Of a DNA stretch of 64,000 bases, positions 57,397 to 64,000 are shown in pieces. The translations under genes and the position numbers were made by a program. Below the pieces are notes generated by a model, which ran no database searches, was not told where the DNA came from, and saw nothing but the letters and a program-made list of their open reading frames with translations. The stretch is from Bacilli bacterium (lineage in GTDB: Bacteria > Bacillota_I > Bacilli_A > RF39 > UBA660). Location: positions 152,925 through 216,924 of the forward strand of contig CAADYO010000009.1 in NCBI GenBank assembly GCA_900753325.1, in the 5' to 3' direction. Positions within the stretch are counted from its first letter, which is position 1. Every line of letters starts with the position of its first letter.

Positions 57397-57603
57397 ATGA
57401 TTTATCCATCCATTGATAAATTGCTAAATATTGTTGATTCTAAGTATGAGCTTGTTCATATTGCTGCAAGAAGAAGTAAACAGATTTCTAAAGACGGGTA
57501 TTTACAAATGCCAGAAAGTGAATATAAAAGTAAGAAAAATATTGGCAGAGCCTTAGAAGAAGTGGCAGAAGGATTGATAGAGGTTAAAAAAGGAGGAAAG
57601 TAG
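57397..57603 (+). CDS. rpoZ: RNA polymerase omega subunit
   Basis: 68 residues with the RpoZ signature: YPSIDKLLNIVDSKYELVHIAARRSKQI, and KKNIGRALEEVAEGLIEV at the C-terminus. Omega helps fold and assemble beta-prime. GGGAGTGTGAT precedes the ATG. In Bacillus rpoZ follows gmk, which is absent here. Confidence 0.92.
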   Translation: MIYPSIDKLLNIVDSKYELVHIAARRSKQISKDGYLQMPESEYKSKKNIGRALEEVAEGLIEVKKGGK

Positions 57604-57617
57604 ATTCTTCTTTTTTT
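57591..57617 (+). terminator. Probable terminator after rpoZ
   Basis: AGGAGGAA (57591-57598) pairs with TTCTTCTT (57605-57612) with wobbles, then T. Weaker than most. Confidence 0.5.
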
Positions 57618-57620
57618 CTT

Positions 57621-57629
57621 TGGTATAAT
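57621..57629 (+). promoter_or_regulatory. Extended -10 promoter of recX
   Basis: TGGTATAAT at 57621-57629, AGGTGAT and TTG 57651 follow. Confidence 0.55.
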
Positions 57630-57650
57630 GGATTTGGAAGGTGATTTTAC

Positions 57651-58397
57651 TTGAAAATATTAAAATATAAGAAGCTTTCTAATGGAAGATATAAACTTGA
57701 ACTTGATGATGGTAGAGAGTTACAACTATATGAAGAAGTTATTTTAAAATATGAACTATTGCTTACTGGTGAAATAACTTCTGCAAATATTGATAGTATT
57801 AATGCATACAATAATGAATTGGATGTTTATTATACAGCATTAAAATCTCTTAAGAGTCGATTTAGAAGTTCTTATGAATTAAAAAAATTATTGTTGTTGA
57901 AACAATATCCTAGTAATTATGTTGAAAAGGCAATTAGCAAGCATGAAAAACAGGGTTATTTAAATGATAGGAGTTTTGCTAGGAGCTATATTAATAATCA
58001 AATTATTACCTCTTCTAAAGGGCCTAATAGAATTATTAGAGATTTAATGGATAAGGGTGTTGATAAAAAAATTATTGAGGAAGAAATTTGTTTGATTGAT
58101 GAGCAATTACAATTAGAAAGAATCAATAAAATTATTATGCAGTCTCTTAAAAGTAATAGAAATAAGGGTGGAATGGTTTTGAAAAATAAGATTATTACTA
58201 ATCTGATAAACTCTGGTTATTCTTATGAAGTTATTAATAAGACTATAGGTGATTATGATTTTTTTAATAATGAAGATATTGCGAAAAGAGAATATGATAA
58301 ACTTTATAAGCGTTTAAGTAAAAAGTACTCTGGTGTAGAATTGGAGTATAAAATTAAGGAAAAGCTTTATCAAAAAGGACTTAAATTTGAAAAATAA
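57651..58397 (+). CDS. recX: Regulatory protein RecX
   Basis: 248 residues of tandem three-helix RecX repeats: ALKSLKSRFRSSYELKKLLLLKQYPSNYVEKAISKHEKQGYLNDRSFARSYI is the classical first module (split here only by my reading of motifs such as SSYELKKLL and GYLNDRSFA). RecX caps or remodels RecA filaments. TTG start with AAGGTGAT upstream. It is unlinked from recA, as in Bacillus. Confidence 0.9.
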   Translation: MKILKYKKLSNGRYKLELDDGRELQLYEEVILKYELLLTGEITSANIDSINAYNNELDVYYTALKSLKSRFRSSYELKKLLLLKQYPSNYVEKAISKHEKQGYLNDRSFARSYINNQIITSSKGPNRIIRDLMDKGVDKKIIEEEICLIDEQLQLERINKIIMQSLKSNRNKGGMVLKNKIITNLINSGYSYEVINKTIGDYDFFNNEDIAKREYDKLYKRLSKKYSGVELEYKIKEKLYQKGLKFEK

Positions 58398-58427
58398 AAA
58401 AAGTTTAGATTATCTAAACTTTTTTTA
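58398..58427. terminator. Bidirectional terminator between recX and prsA
   Basis: AAGTTTAGA (58401-58409) pairs with TCTAAACTT (58413-58421), flanked by A and T runs on both sides. Confidence 0.88.
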
Positions 58428-59423
58428 TGAAGATTTTTTAGAGTTTTCAATTAACTTATCCATATAGGCATTATATTGTTTCTTTAAATCATCATCTTTC
58501 CAAGTTAACTTTTTACTTTCTCTATACTTTATTAATGATTTATAGTATATGGAGTTGTCGTCTTCCATTTTTTTTGCTGTTAACTTAGTTTTGATATCTT
58601 CTTTAACATCTTTTAATTTTTCTTTCTTTTTTTCATCTACTTTTAGAATTATATGATAACCGAATTTTGTTTTAACTGGTTCTTTTGTATATTCTCCATT
58701 TTTAAGATTTCTTACAGCATTACTGAATTCTTCTACCATATCGCTTGGTTGAAAATATCCAAGATCTCCACCTTTTTCTTTTGTTGCTTCATCAGCAGAA
58801 TATTTTTCGGCTAACTTTTTAAAGTCTTTGCCTTTATTAAGTTGCTTTATAATATCTTTTGCTTGATTTAGGGCAACTTCTTCAGCTTCTTTCTTTTCAT
58901 CATCAGTAGCATTATCTTTTGCATCAACCTTAATTAAAATATGGCTTGCTTTAATTTCACCAAAAATATTGTCATTATAGTAATCTTTGATTTCTTTATC
59001 TGTCAAATTGTTGCTTATGTATTCTTTTACAGCTTTATTTCTTTTGTATTCTAGTCTTAACATGTCTTCTAGTTCTTCTTCAGAACTTACACCGAAATAT
59101 TGTTGTAGAATACTTTTATAAGTATTTTCATTACTACCATAATTCTTTTTCATTTGTGATATTTGATTGTCGATGGCTTTATCTTCTTCATCATCTGTTG
59201 GATAAGTTTTGTCTAATAAATCATGATCAATCATGTCAATTAAAGTGGCAATATTATCGTTTTTAATTTTATTGTAATATTCTGTTGCAGTTATTTTGTT
59301 TTCCTTTACTGAGACAGCAACCTCGGCACCATCTTTAAGTTCAGCTTTTTTTCCACAACCAGTTAAGATTAGTGAAATGATTGCTAGTGAGCTTAAAGTT
59401 AAAATTAGTTTGTTGTTTTTCAT
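58425..59423 (-). CDS. prsA: PrsA-type foldase lipoprotein (parvulin PPIase)
   Basis: 332 residues: lipoprotein signal with lipobox LTGC (Cys about 23), an N-terminal SurA-like helical domain, and a parvulin PPIase domain (about 150-245: IKASHILIKV, EKYSADEATKEKGGDLGYFQPSDMV, TKFGYHIILKV), then a helical C-terminus. PrsA folds exported proteins outside the membrane and is important for PBPs. ATG 59423 has GGGAGG upstream. Confidence 0.94.
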   Translation of the reverse strand: MKNNKLILTLSSLAIISLILTGCGKKAELKDGAEVAVSVKENKITATEYYNKIKNDNIATLIDMIDHDLLDKTYPTDDEEDKAIDNQISQMKKNYGSNENTYKSILQQYFGVSSEEELEDMLRLEYKRNKAVKEYISNNLTDKEIKDYYNDNIFGEIKASHILIKVDAKDNATDDEKKEAEEVALNQAKDIIKQLNKGKDFKKLAEKYSADEATKEKGGDLGYFQPSDMVEEFSNAVRNLKNGEYTKEPVKTKFGYHIILKVDEKKKEKLKDVKEDIKTKLTAKKMEDDNSIYYKSLIKYRESKKLTWKDDDLKKQYNAYMDKLIENSKKSS

Positions 59424-59447
59424 ATTATTCCTCCCATACACTTATTT

Positions 59448-59476
59448 ATAATAACAAAAAAAATTATTTCATGCAA
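59448..59476 (-). promoter_or_regulatory. Sigma-A promoter of prsA
   Basis: TTGCAT (59476-59471, minus strand), 17-bp spacer, TATTAT (59453-59448) with TGT extension. Confidence 0.7.
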
Positions 59477-59496
59477 TAAATATGATAGATATAATC

Positions 59497-59524
59497 ACAC
59501 AAATTGAGGTTTTGCCATAGAATA
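59497..59524 (+). promoter_or_regulatory. Sigma-K-like promoter of the mini spore proteins
   Basis: ACA (59497-59499) and CATAGAATA (59516-59524) match the sigma-K pattern AC / CATANNNTA with about 17 bp between AC and CATA. The first start codon is 32 nt downstream. Confidence 0.6.
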
Positions 59525-59555
59525 AATTGAAAGCTTAAAAAAAGGAGGAAAAAGC

Positions 59556-59636
59556 ATGAATAATTGTGTATCTTCATCAGCTATAATTTTAGTATTATTT
59601 ATTCTTTTAATTATTATTTTAGGTGCTTATATTTAA
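59556..59636 (+). CDS. YjcZ-like sporulation mini-protein (26 residues)
   Basis: An ATG at 59556 behind AAAGGAGGAAAAA encodes MNNCVSSSAIILVLFILLIIILGAYI and a TAA stop, shorter than usual gene-calling limits. The layout, a short polar head and a single hydrophobic helix with the V-L-F-I-L-L-I-I core, is that of the YjcZ family of tiny Bacilli sporulation proteins (core A-L-I-V-V-L-F-I-L-L-I-I). Probably inserted in spore membranes. Expression from a sigma-K-like promoter fits. Confidence 0.75.
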   Translation: MNNCVSSSAIILVLFILLIIILGAYI

Positions 59637-59649
59637 GGAGGTGTTTTAA

Positions 59650-59769
59650 ATGTCTTGTCCTGAAAATAATACTGTAACTAGTTGTAGAAGAGGCAATAAT
59701 GGCTATGTTGTTGTAATTATTCTTTACATTTTATTAGCTATTATACTAGGCGGAATAATTAGTTATTAA
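59650..59769 (+). CDS. Second mini membrane protein, YjcZ-like (39 residues)
   Basis: ATG 59650 follows AAGGAGGTGTTTT, 13 nt after the first mini gene. It encodes MSCPENNTVTSC, RRGNNGY and then the hydrophobic helix VVVIILYILLAIILGGIISY. Two Cys in the head. It resembles its neighbour, so the two are probably co-expressed spore proteins from a duplication; family assignment is looser than for the first. Confidence 0.7.
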   Translation: MSCPENNTVTSCRRGNNGYVVVIILYILLAIILGGIISY

Positions 59770-59776
59770 TTTTTAG

Positions 59777-59809
59777 AGGTAAGAATATTTATTCTTATCT
59801 TTTTTTTTC
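59777..59809 (+). terminator. Terminator after the mini genes
   Basis: AGGTAAGAA (59777-59785) pairs with TTCTTATCT (59792-59800), one wobble, then nine T. Confidence 0.85.
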
Positions 59810-59842
59810 TTAATTTTGGGAATAATAATACTGGTGATTTAT

Positions 59843-60340
59843 ATGTATTATTTAAATATGTTTTTTATTTGTTCAGTATTAGGGTATATTATTGAAACTT
59901 CTTTGAAACTTTTATTTTTTAAAAGTATGAATAATGGTATTTTATTTGGACCTTGGGTCCCAATATATGGATTTGGAGCTGTTATAATAGTTTTAATTAC
60001 GGACTTATTCTTTAAGAAAAGAAAAGTTAAAAGAACAATAAAGATTTTTTTTACAGTTGTTACTTCTGTTGTTATTTTGACTTTTATGGAATGGATTGCT
60101 GGTAATTTAATTGAGATACTTTTTGGAAAAGTATTTTGGGATTATAGCCAATTAAAGTTTAATGTTGGACATTATATTGCTTTGGAAATTAGTTTGGTAT
60201 GGATGATTTTTATTTTAATTTTTATGTATATCCTGCGTCCTTTAATTGATAAGTTTATAAAAAAAATACCAAACTGGTTAAGTATTTTGGTATTAATATT
60301 ATTTTTAATAGATTGTATTGTTACTTGTTTTCTAATTTAG
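59843..60340 (+). CDS. CmpB-like putative ABC-transporter-type membrane protein
   Basis: 165 residues with four to five membrane helices. The signature GYIIET...NNGILFGPWVPIYGFGA matches PF06541 (putative ABC-transporter type IV, CmpB-like), followed by FMEWIAGNLIEILFGKVFWDYSQL as usual in that family. Despite the name, no transport role is proven. ATG 59843 with GGTGAT upstream. Its last 20 nt overlap the convergent HIT gene. Confidence 0.82.
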   Translation: MYYLNMFFICSVLGYIIETSLKLLFFKSMNNGILFGPWVPIYGFGAVIIVLITDLFFKKRKVKRTIKIFFTVVTSVVILTFMEWIAGNLIEILFGKVFWDYSQLKFNVGHYIALEISLVWMIFILIFMYILRPLIDKFIKKIPNWLSILVLILFLIDCIVTCFLI

Positions 60341-60719
60341 CAAAAACATCTTCAACTTTGGAAATTTTTGTTTCATCATAAACAAAGTCAGCATTATCAT
60401 CTTTATATCTTGGTATTAAGTGTATATGAAAATGTTTAATTTCTTGACCTAAAAAATTATTTTCGGCGATTGTTAGGCCTTCACAATTTAGTCTTTCCTT
60501 TAGTAATGGATATAAAGTATTTCTTGTTACTTCTAAGCTATGAGTTACTATTTTTTCATCAATATCCATAATGTTAGTATAGTGTTTTTTAGGTATTATT
60601 AGTAGATGTCCATTTGTATTTGGATTAATATTCATAATTACCTTTATTAAGTCATCTTCATATACGGTTTTTGAAGGTATTTGTCCTTCTACAATTTTAC
60701 AAAATAAGCAATCTGTCAT
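60321..60719 (-). CDS. HIT family nucleotide hydrolase/transferase
   Basis: 132 residues. N-terminal zinc-site Cys pair (DCLFCKI) and the catalytic HxHxHxx motif in KHFHIHLIPRY near 98. The layout is that of Bacillus Hit/PKCI-like proteins, which hydrolyse AMP-lysine-type phosphoramidates. The 3' end overlaps the convergent membrane protein gene by 20 nt. Twelve nt downstream of the unknown gene at 60732. Confidence 0.93.
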   Translation of the reverse strand: MTDCLFCKIVEGQIPSKTVYEDDLIKVIMNINPNTNGHLLIIPKKHYTNIMDIDEKIVTHSLEVTRNTLYPLLKERLNCEGLTIAENNFLGQEIKHFHIHLIPRYKDDNADFVYDETKISKVEDVFAKLENK

Positions 60720-60731
60720 ATTTATTTCTCC

Positions 60732-61487
60732 TTAATTATAATATTTATAAGTAATATTATTATCTGTTAAAATATTACTTTTTTCCTTTTTTATTATAAC
60801 ACTAATTATATTATTTAGAAGAGTATGATTTGTAATAATTTCACTTTTTATATTATTTATTTTTATACTTTGAACTGGATTTTTACTGTTGATAATGATT
60901 ATGTTGTAACTTTTTGGATTGATATTTTCTTTATTTAAAGTGTCATTTAATGAGATTATTTTACTACTAATTTCATTGCTGTTCCATTTTGTTTTTACAT
61001 TTGTTTCTAAAGTGTATATTTGGAGGCTTTTAAATTCATTCTTTTCAATTATATGACGTTTTACTTGATCATTTAATTTGTTTAGAGTTTTAACATTTTT
61101 TATTTTAAAATCTTGCTTATATTTGTTTTTTAGATTTTTTTCTGTGATTCTTGTAATAGATGTTATTAGGGTTTTTCCTTCTTTATAGTCACTTTTATAT
61201 GTATCAGTTATTTTTTTGTTGTAGTAGGTAACTATGAAATATAGGTTTTTATTTTCTTTTGATTCAACTTTTAACTCATATTTTGTTTTTGTATATTTTG
61301 TTTTTCCAATGTTAAAGTTATCTAATTCGTTTTTATATTTTTTGTTGATATAATTTATTAACTTTTTTTCTATTCTGGGTGCAAAATATGGGGCTGATTT
61401 TTCATTTAATAGGATGACGCCAAAACTAATAAAAACGATAAATGTGAATATTGCCATACCTATAGTTAATTTTCTTTGTTCTTTCAT
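60732..61487 (-). CDS. Single-pass membrane protein, unknown
   Basis: 251 residues. An N-terminal membrane helix (about 8-27, IGMAIFTFIVFISFGVILL) then an outer domain rich in Lys, Asn and Ile with repeated strand-helix patterns (KYTKTKYELKVESKENKNLYFIVTYYNK). No Cys and no motif I can name. Probably co-transcribed with the HIT gene (12-nt gap). Confidence 0.7.
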   Translation of the reverse strand: MKEQRKLTIGMAIFTFIVFISFGVILLNEKSAPYFAPRIEKKLINYINKKYKNELDNFNIGKTKYTKTKYELKVESKENKNLYFIVTYYNKKITDTYKSDYKEGKTLITSITRITEKNLKNKYKQDFKIKNVKTLNKLNDQVKRHIIEKNEFKSLQIYTLETNVKTKWNSNEISSKIISLNDTLNKENINPKSYNIIIINSKNPVQSIKINNIKSEIITNHTLLNNIISVIIKKEKSNILTDNNITYKYYN

Positions 61488-61578
61488 TTTACCACCTTCT
61501 TCTATTTTATATTATTAAAATTAAAAATTCAAATTTTTCTATTAAGTTATTGTTTTGAGAAATTATTTATGCTATCAT

Positions 61579-61584
61579 TATAAT
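61579..61584 (+). promoter_or_regulatory. Candidate -10 of the gene at 61609
   Basis: TATAAT at 61579-61584, then AGGTGGTG and ATG 61609. Confidence 0.45.
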
Positions 61585-61608
61585 GAAAAGAATATAGGTG
61601 GTGTTATT

Positions 61609-62976
61609 ATGATGCAAGTGCAAAAAGGTCAGGTTAAGTATAAAGACCGTAGTGATATTATTTGTACATATGGTTCTTTAGATGACGGAAGACAATATTA
61701 TTTTTTGGATGGTGAAAAACTAGGTAAGGACCGTATCGTTGCATCTACTGCTTTAGTTGAAGCTATTGATCCTTTGGTAATGGCTTCAAATATTGGAGTT
61801 ATTGATAGTGAAGGTAAGGTTATAATACCTTTTGAAAATAAAGCGATTAAGCCTATTTCTGATCAGGCTATGTTAGTAGAAGTTGCTAACCCAGTTACAC
61901 CTAGTGTAATTGAGGCTGCTAATATGAGAAAAGACCCATTAGCTGCTACTAGGCTTGTTACTACACCAGCAGCAATAAAGGATAAGATTAATGCTAAAAT
62001 GGGTGTTGGTGGTCGTTTTATTTTTAACGATCAATTTTCTGAAGCTAGTGTATATGATTTAGACGGTAATAATTTATTAGATAATAAGTTATATAGTTTT
62101 ATTGGATACAATAATGGTGTTTTATATCTTGCTGGCAATACAGTTGATACTGATGTTGTTACTTATTCTTTAAATCAAAATCAGAAGGACAGTAGTGAGG
62201 ATAGTGAAGAGCTTGATGTAAAAGATTTAAATGTTAGTTCTGACAAAATAGATGAGGCTTTGTCGGTTGATGATCAAAATGATGATATGCTTCATCCTGT
62301 TGAGATAAAAGAAAAAATATCTGAAGAAAGTGACTTTCCTGATGGAGTAGTTGAGGAAGAACCTGCTACTGATGAAAATGAAAGTATGAAAGAAGATACT
62401 TCTGATGAAACAGATACAGCGAATGAGAATAATGCACGTGATGAAAGCATAGCTAATGAGACTGTTGAACCAGTTAATGTTTCATTGTTTAAACATTCTA
62501 TGCGTAATGACTTTAACGAATATGAATCTGAATTTGATAAACATACGTTAAAAGAAGAAGAGAAAAATAATAAAGAAAAAAATGTCTTTGATGAAAAAGA
62601 TTTTGATATAGGAATTGATAGTAATAGTTTCAATAGTAATGATGATAGTATTATTGAAGATACAGCCGAAGTAATGGCTGGTTTGATTAGACAAAATAAG
62701 GAACAAAGAGAAACTATTAATAGTCAAGATGAACAGTTGGAGAGCTTAATAAAATTCAAGAGAAAAGCATTTGAAGAAAATAGAACTTTGGTTGAGGCAA
62801 ACGAAGCTTTAAAGAAGAGACTTAGAATGTTAGAAAAAGAAAATTTAGAAAATACGGAAAATGTTACTAAATTACAAGAAGAAATAAGTAATTTAAGGTC
62901 TCAAGTTGCTGGAAAAAGTGATTTGGCTAAGCTAATTGCTGATGCTAAAGACTTGTTGGGTAGCGAAAATAATTAA
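61609..62976 (+). CDS. Three-part cytosolic protein: beta domain, acidic linker, coiled coil
   Basis: 455 residues. Residues 1-195 look folded and beta-rich (KGQVKYKDRSDIICTYGSL, IGVIDSEGKVIIPF, VYDLDGNNLLDN), like WG-repeat strands. About 200-345 is acidic and disordered (EDSEELDVKDL, DETDTANENNARDE). From about 355 to 440 it is a coiled coil (RQNKEQRETINSQDEQLESLI, LRMLEKENLENTENVTKLQEEI). No signal peptide or membrane helix. I recognise no family. ATG 61609 or 61612 is the likely start. A scaffold role is an inference from the layout. Confidence 0.72.
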   Translation: MMQVQKGQVKYKDRSDIICTYGSLDDGRQYYFLDGEKLGKDRIVASTALVEAIDPLVMASNIGVIDSEGKVIIPFENKAIKPISDQAMLVEVANPVTPSVIEAANMRKDPLAATRLVTTPAAIKDKINAKMGVGGRFIFNDQFSEASVYDLDGNNLLDNKLYSFIGYNNGVLYLAGNTVDTDVVTYSLNQNQKDSSEDSEELDVKDLNVSSDKIDEALSVDDQNDDMLHPVEIKEKISEESDFPDGVVEEEPATDENESMKEDTSDETDTANENNARDESIANETVEPVNVSLFKHSMRNDFNEYESEFDKHTLKEEEKNNKEKNVFDEKDFDIGIDSNSFNSNDDSIIEDTAEVMAGLIRQNKEQRETINSQDEQLESLIKFKRKAFEENRTLVEANEALKKRLRMLEKENLENTENVTKLQEEISNLRSQVAGKSDLAKLIADAKDLLGSENN

Positions 62977-62986
62977 TTAGATTTTC

Positions 62987-63010
62987 AGATGGCTTAGGCC
63001 ATCTTTTTTT
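62987..63010 (+). terminator. Terminator after the gene at 61609
   Basis: AGATGGC (62987-62993) pairs with GCCATCT (62998-63004), then seven T in total. Confidence 0.88.
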
Positions 63011-63068
63011 GCTTTCTCTCAACTTGTGATATTTTATGTTTATTTTTCAACAAATTTTAGAATATTTT

Positions 63069-63077
63069 TGGTATAAT
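63069..63077 (+). promoter_or_regulatory. Extended -10 promoter of the suf operon
   Basis: TGGTATAAT at 63069-63077, 30 nt before ATG 63108. Confidence 0.55.
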
Positions 63078-63107
63078 ATGTTATTAGATGGAGATGAGAA
63101 ATGCTTT

Positions 63108-63872
63108 ATGATGAAAATTGATAATTTACGTGTAAAAATTAAAGATAGCGATATAGAAATTCTTAAAGGACTTTCTTTAAATATAGGCGCAGGTGAAGTA
63201 CATGCTATTATGGGTCCAAATGGAACTGGTAAAAGTACTCTTTCTAAAGCTATTATGGGAAACTATATGTATGAAGTTGTTGGAGGAGATATTTTATTTA
63301 ATGATGAAAGCCTTTTAAACTTAACTGTTTATGAACGTGCTAGAAAAGGACTTTTCTTATGTATGCAGGATCCTACAGTTATAGATGGAGTTTCAAATAG
63401 TGAGTTTTTAAGAACAGCTATAGGAGAGGTTACAGGTGAAAAAGTAAATCTATATAGTTTTATTAAGGATATGGAAACAGCTATGAAGCGAGTAGAACTT
63501 GATAGTAATATGTTACATCGTTCTTTAAATAAAGGTTTTTCAGGTGGAGAAAAGAAAAAGAATGAAATATTACAGATGATGATGCTAAAACCTAAATTTA
63601 TTATATTAGATGAATTAGATTCTGGACTTGATGTAGATAGCTTAAGAATTGTTTGTGAAAATATTAATGCTTATTTAAAGGAAAATCCAGATACTTCAGT
63701 TTTGATTATTACACATTATACAAGAGTACTTAAATATATTAAACCGGATTATGTTCATGTGATGAGAGAGGGTAGAATTGTTAAGACTGGTACTATGGAT
63801 TTAGCTTACGATATTGAGAAAACTGGTTATAATGGTATTAATGTTATGATTGGAAATGAATCAAATGAGTAA
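63108..63872 (+). CDS. sufC: Fe-S cluster assembly ATPase SufC
   Basis: 254 residues of an ABC ATPase. Walker A GPNGTGKST, Q-loop CMQDPT, the SufC-specific signature KGFSGGEKKKNEILQM, and Walker B FIILDELDSGLDVDSL. SufC forms the SufBCD scaffold that builds Fe-S clusters; SUF is the usual system of Bacillota. Start ATG 63108 (or 63111) after GGAGATGAGA; an upstream in-frame ATG at 63036 lies before the promoter. The end overlaps the next gene in ATGAGTAA. Confidence 0.95.
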   Translation: MMKIDNLRVKIKDSDIEILKGLSLNIGAGEVHAIMGPNGTGKSTLSKAIMGNYMYEVVGGDILFNDESLLNLTVYERARKGLFLCMQDPTVIDGVSNSEFLRTAIGEVTGEKVNLYSFIKDMETAMKRVELDSNMLHRSLNKGFSGGEKKKNEILQMMMLKPKFIILDELDSGLDVDSLRIVCENINAYLKENPDTSVLIITHYTRVLKYIKPDYVHVMREGRIVKTGTMDLAYDIEKTGYNGINVMIGNESNE

Positions 63873-64000
63873 GATATTATATATTGTAGATAATAACAAA
63901 AATAGTAATTATAAATATAATATAGAGGAAGATACTATTATTTATCATTTCTCAATAAATAGTAGTAGTGATGTTAAAATTAATTTGATGGTACCTGGAG
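63865..64000 (+). CDS. Start of a SufD/SufB-like gene (partial)
   Basis: The first 45 codons are present, from ATG 63865, which overlaps the sufC stop by 8 nt, to the window end. The reading starts MSKILYIVDNN and ends with NLMVPGA-like sequence. Position after sufC makes SufD the best guess; the fragment is too short to confirm. Confidence 0.5.
   Translation, partial: MSKILYIVDNNKNSNYKYNIEEDTIIYHFSINSSSDVKINLMVPG

Noticed and set aside
1..64000. CRISPR array, prophage or intact insertion sequence
   Set aside because: No regularly spaced repeats, no integrase, capsid or transposase gene; the only mobile trace is the short TnpB-like tip at 3509.

Overview
The window is AT-rich DNA (roughly 30% GC by eye). 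It carries a compact set of housekeeping, cell-envelope and sporulation genes from a Gram-positive bacterium of the Bacillota, most likely class Bacilli. Three things point there. The gene neighbourhoods match Bacillus: dnaD-nth facing recU-ponA, rodZ-pgsA-recA-rny, ftsY-ylxM-ffh, and gpsB next to rnpB. The regulatory devices are Bacillota-type: T-box leaders on leuS and tyrS, an rpsD leader, and EzrA, GpsB, RNase Y and RNase J. The endospore proteins are SpoIVA, SpoVIF, Cse60, an alpha/beta SASP, a CotD-like coat protein and two YjcZ-like mini-proteins. TGA is used as a stop (for example the CYTH gene, whose TGA overlaps the tyrS start), so the standard bacterial code applies and this is not a code-4 mollicute. 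I cannot name a genus; a low-GC, spore-forming gut-type Bacilli lineage (Erysipelotrichia- or RF39-like) is an inference.

Layout. 0-10 kb: a partial gene, a Leu T-box operon (small membrane protein, leuS), a TnpB-like remnant, cse60, a MurJ/SpoVB flippase facing a FemX-like peptidyltransferase, trmB, and a lipoprotein / acidic protein / DUF948 / YtxH cluster. 10-20 kb: a Tyr T-box operon (CYTH protein, tyrS), a beta-propeller protein plus phosphatase, rpsD with leader, a surface protein, ezrA, thiI and the SASP gene. 20-30 kb: a divergent ackA, nrnA, engB, spoIVA, a cell-wall protein, spoVIF-SHOCT-der, membrane proteins and hup. 30-40 kb: a large vWA surface protein, cca, dnaD-nth, recU-ponA, gpsB, rnpB. 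40-53 kb: rodZ-pgsA, recA, murE, rny, a DUF1016-N protein, rnjA, ftsY-ylxM, a HerA-like ATPase, ffh and the cotD-like gene. 53-64 kb: mgtA, a methyltransferase/ATP-grasp pair, rpoZ, recX, prsA, mini spore proteins, a CmpB-like protein, HIT, unknowns, sufC and the start of a SufD-like gene.

Functionally the window covers translation (leuS, tyrS, rpsD, trmB, thiI, cca, rnpB), RNA decay (rny, rnjA, nrnA), wall synthesis and division (murE, murJ, femX, ponA, ezrA, gpsB, rodZ), protein targeting (ftsY, ffh, prsA), DNA repair (recA, recU, recX, nth) and sporulation. Most transcription units are short and bounded by strong intrinsic terminators. A recurrent compact start module stands out: an extended -10 (TGnTATAAT or TGATATACT), then about 6-10 nt, then GGTGAT, then a start codon 3-5 nt later. 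The least explained items are the stand-alone HerA-like ATPase with an Asn-rich tail, the methyltransferase/ATP-grasp couple, the acetate kinase homologue with altered active-site motifs, and the SD-sequestering hairpin in front of spoVIF. No phage, CRISPR array or intact mobile element was seen.
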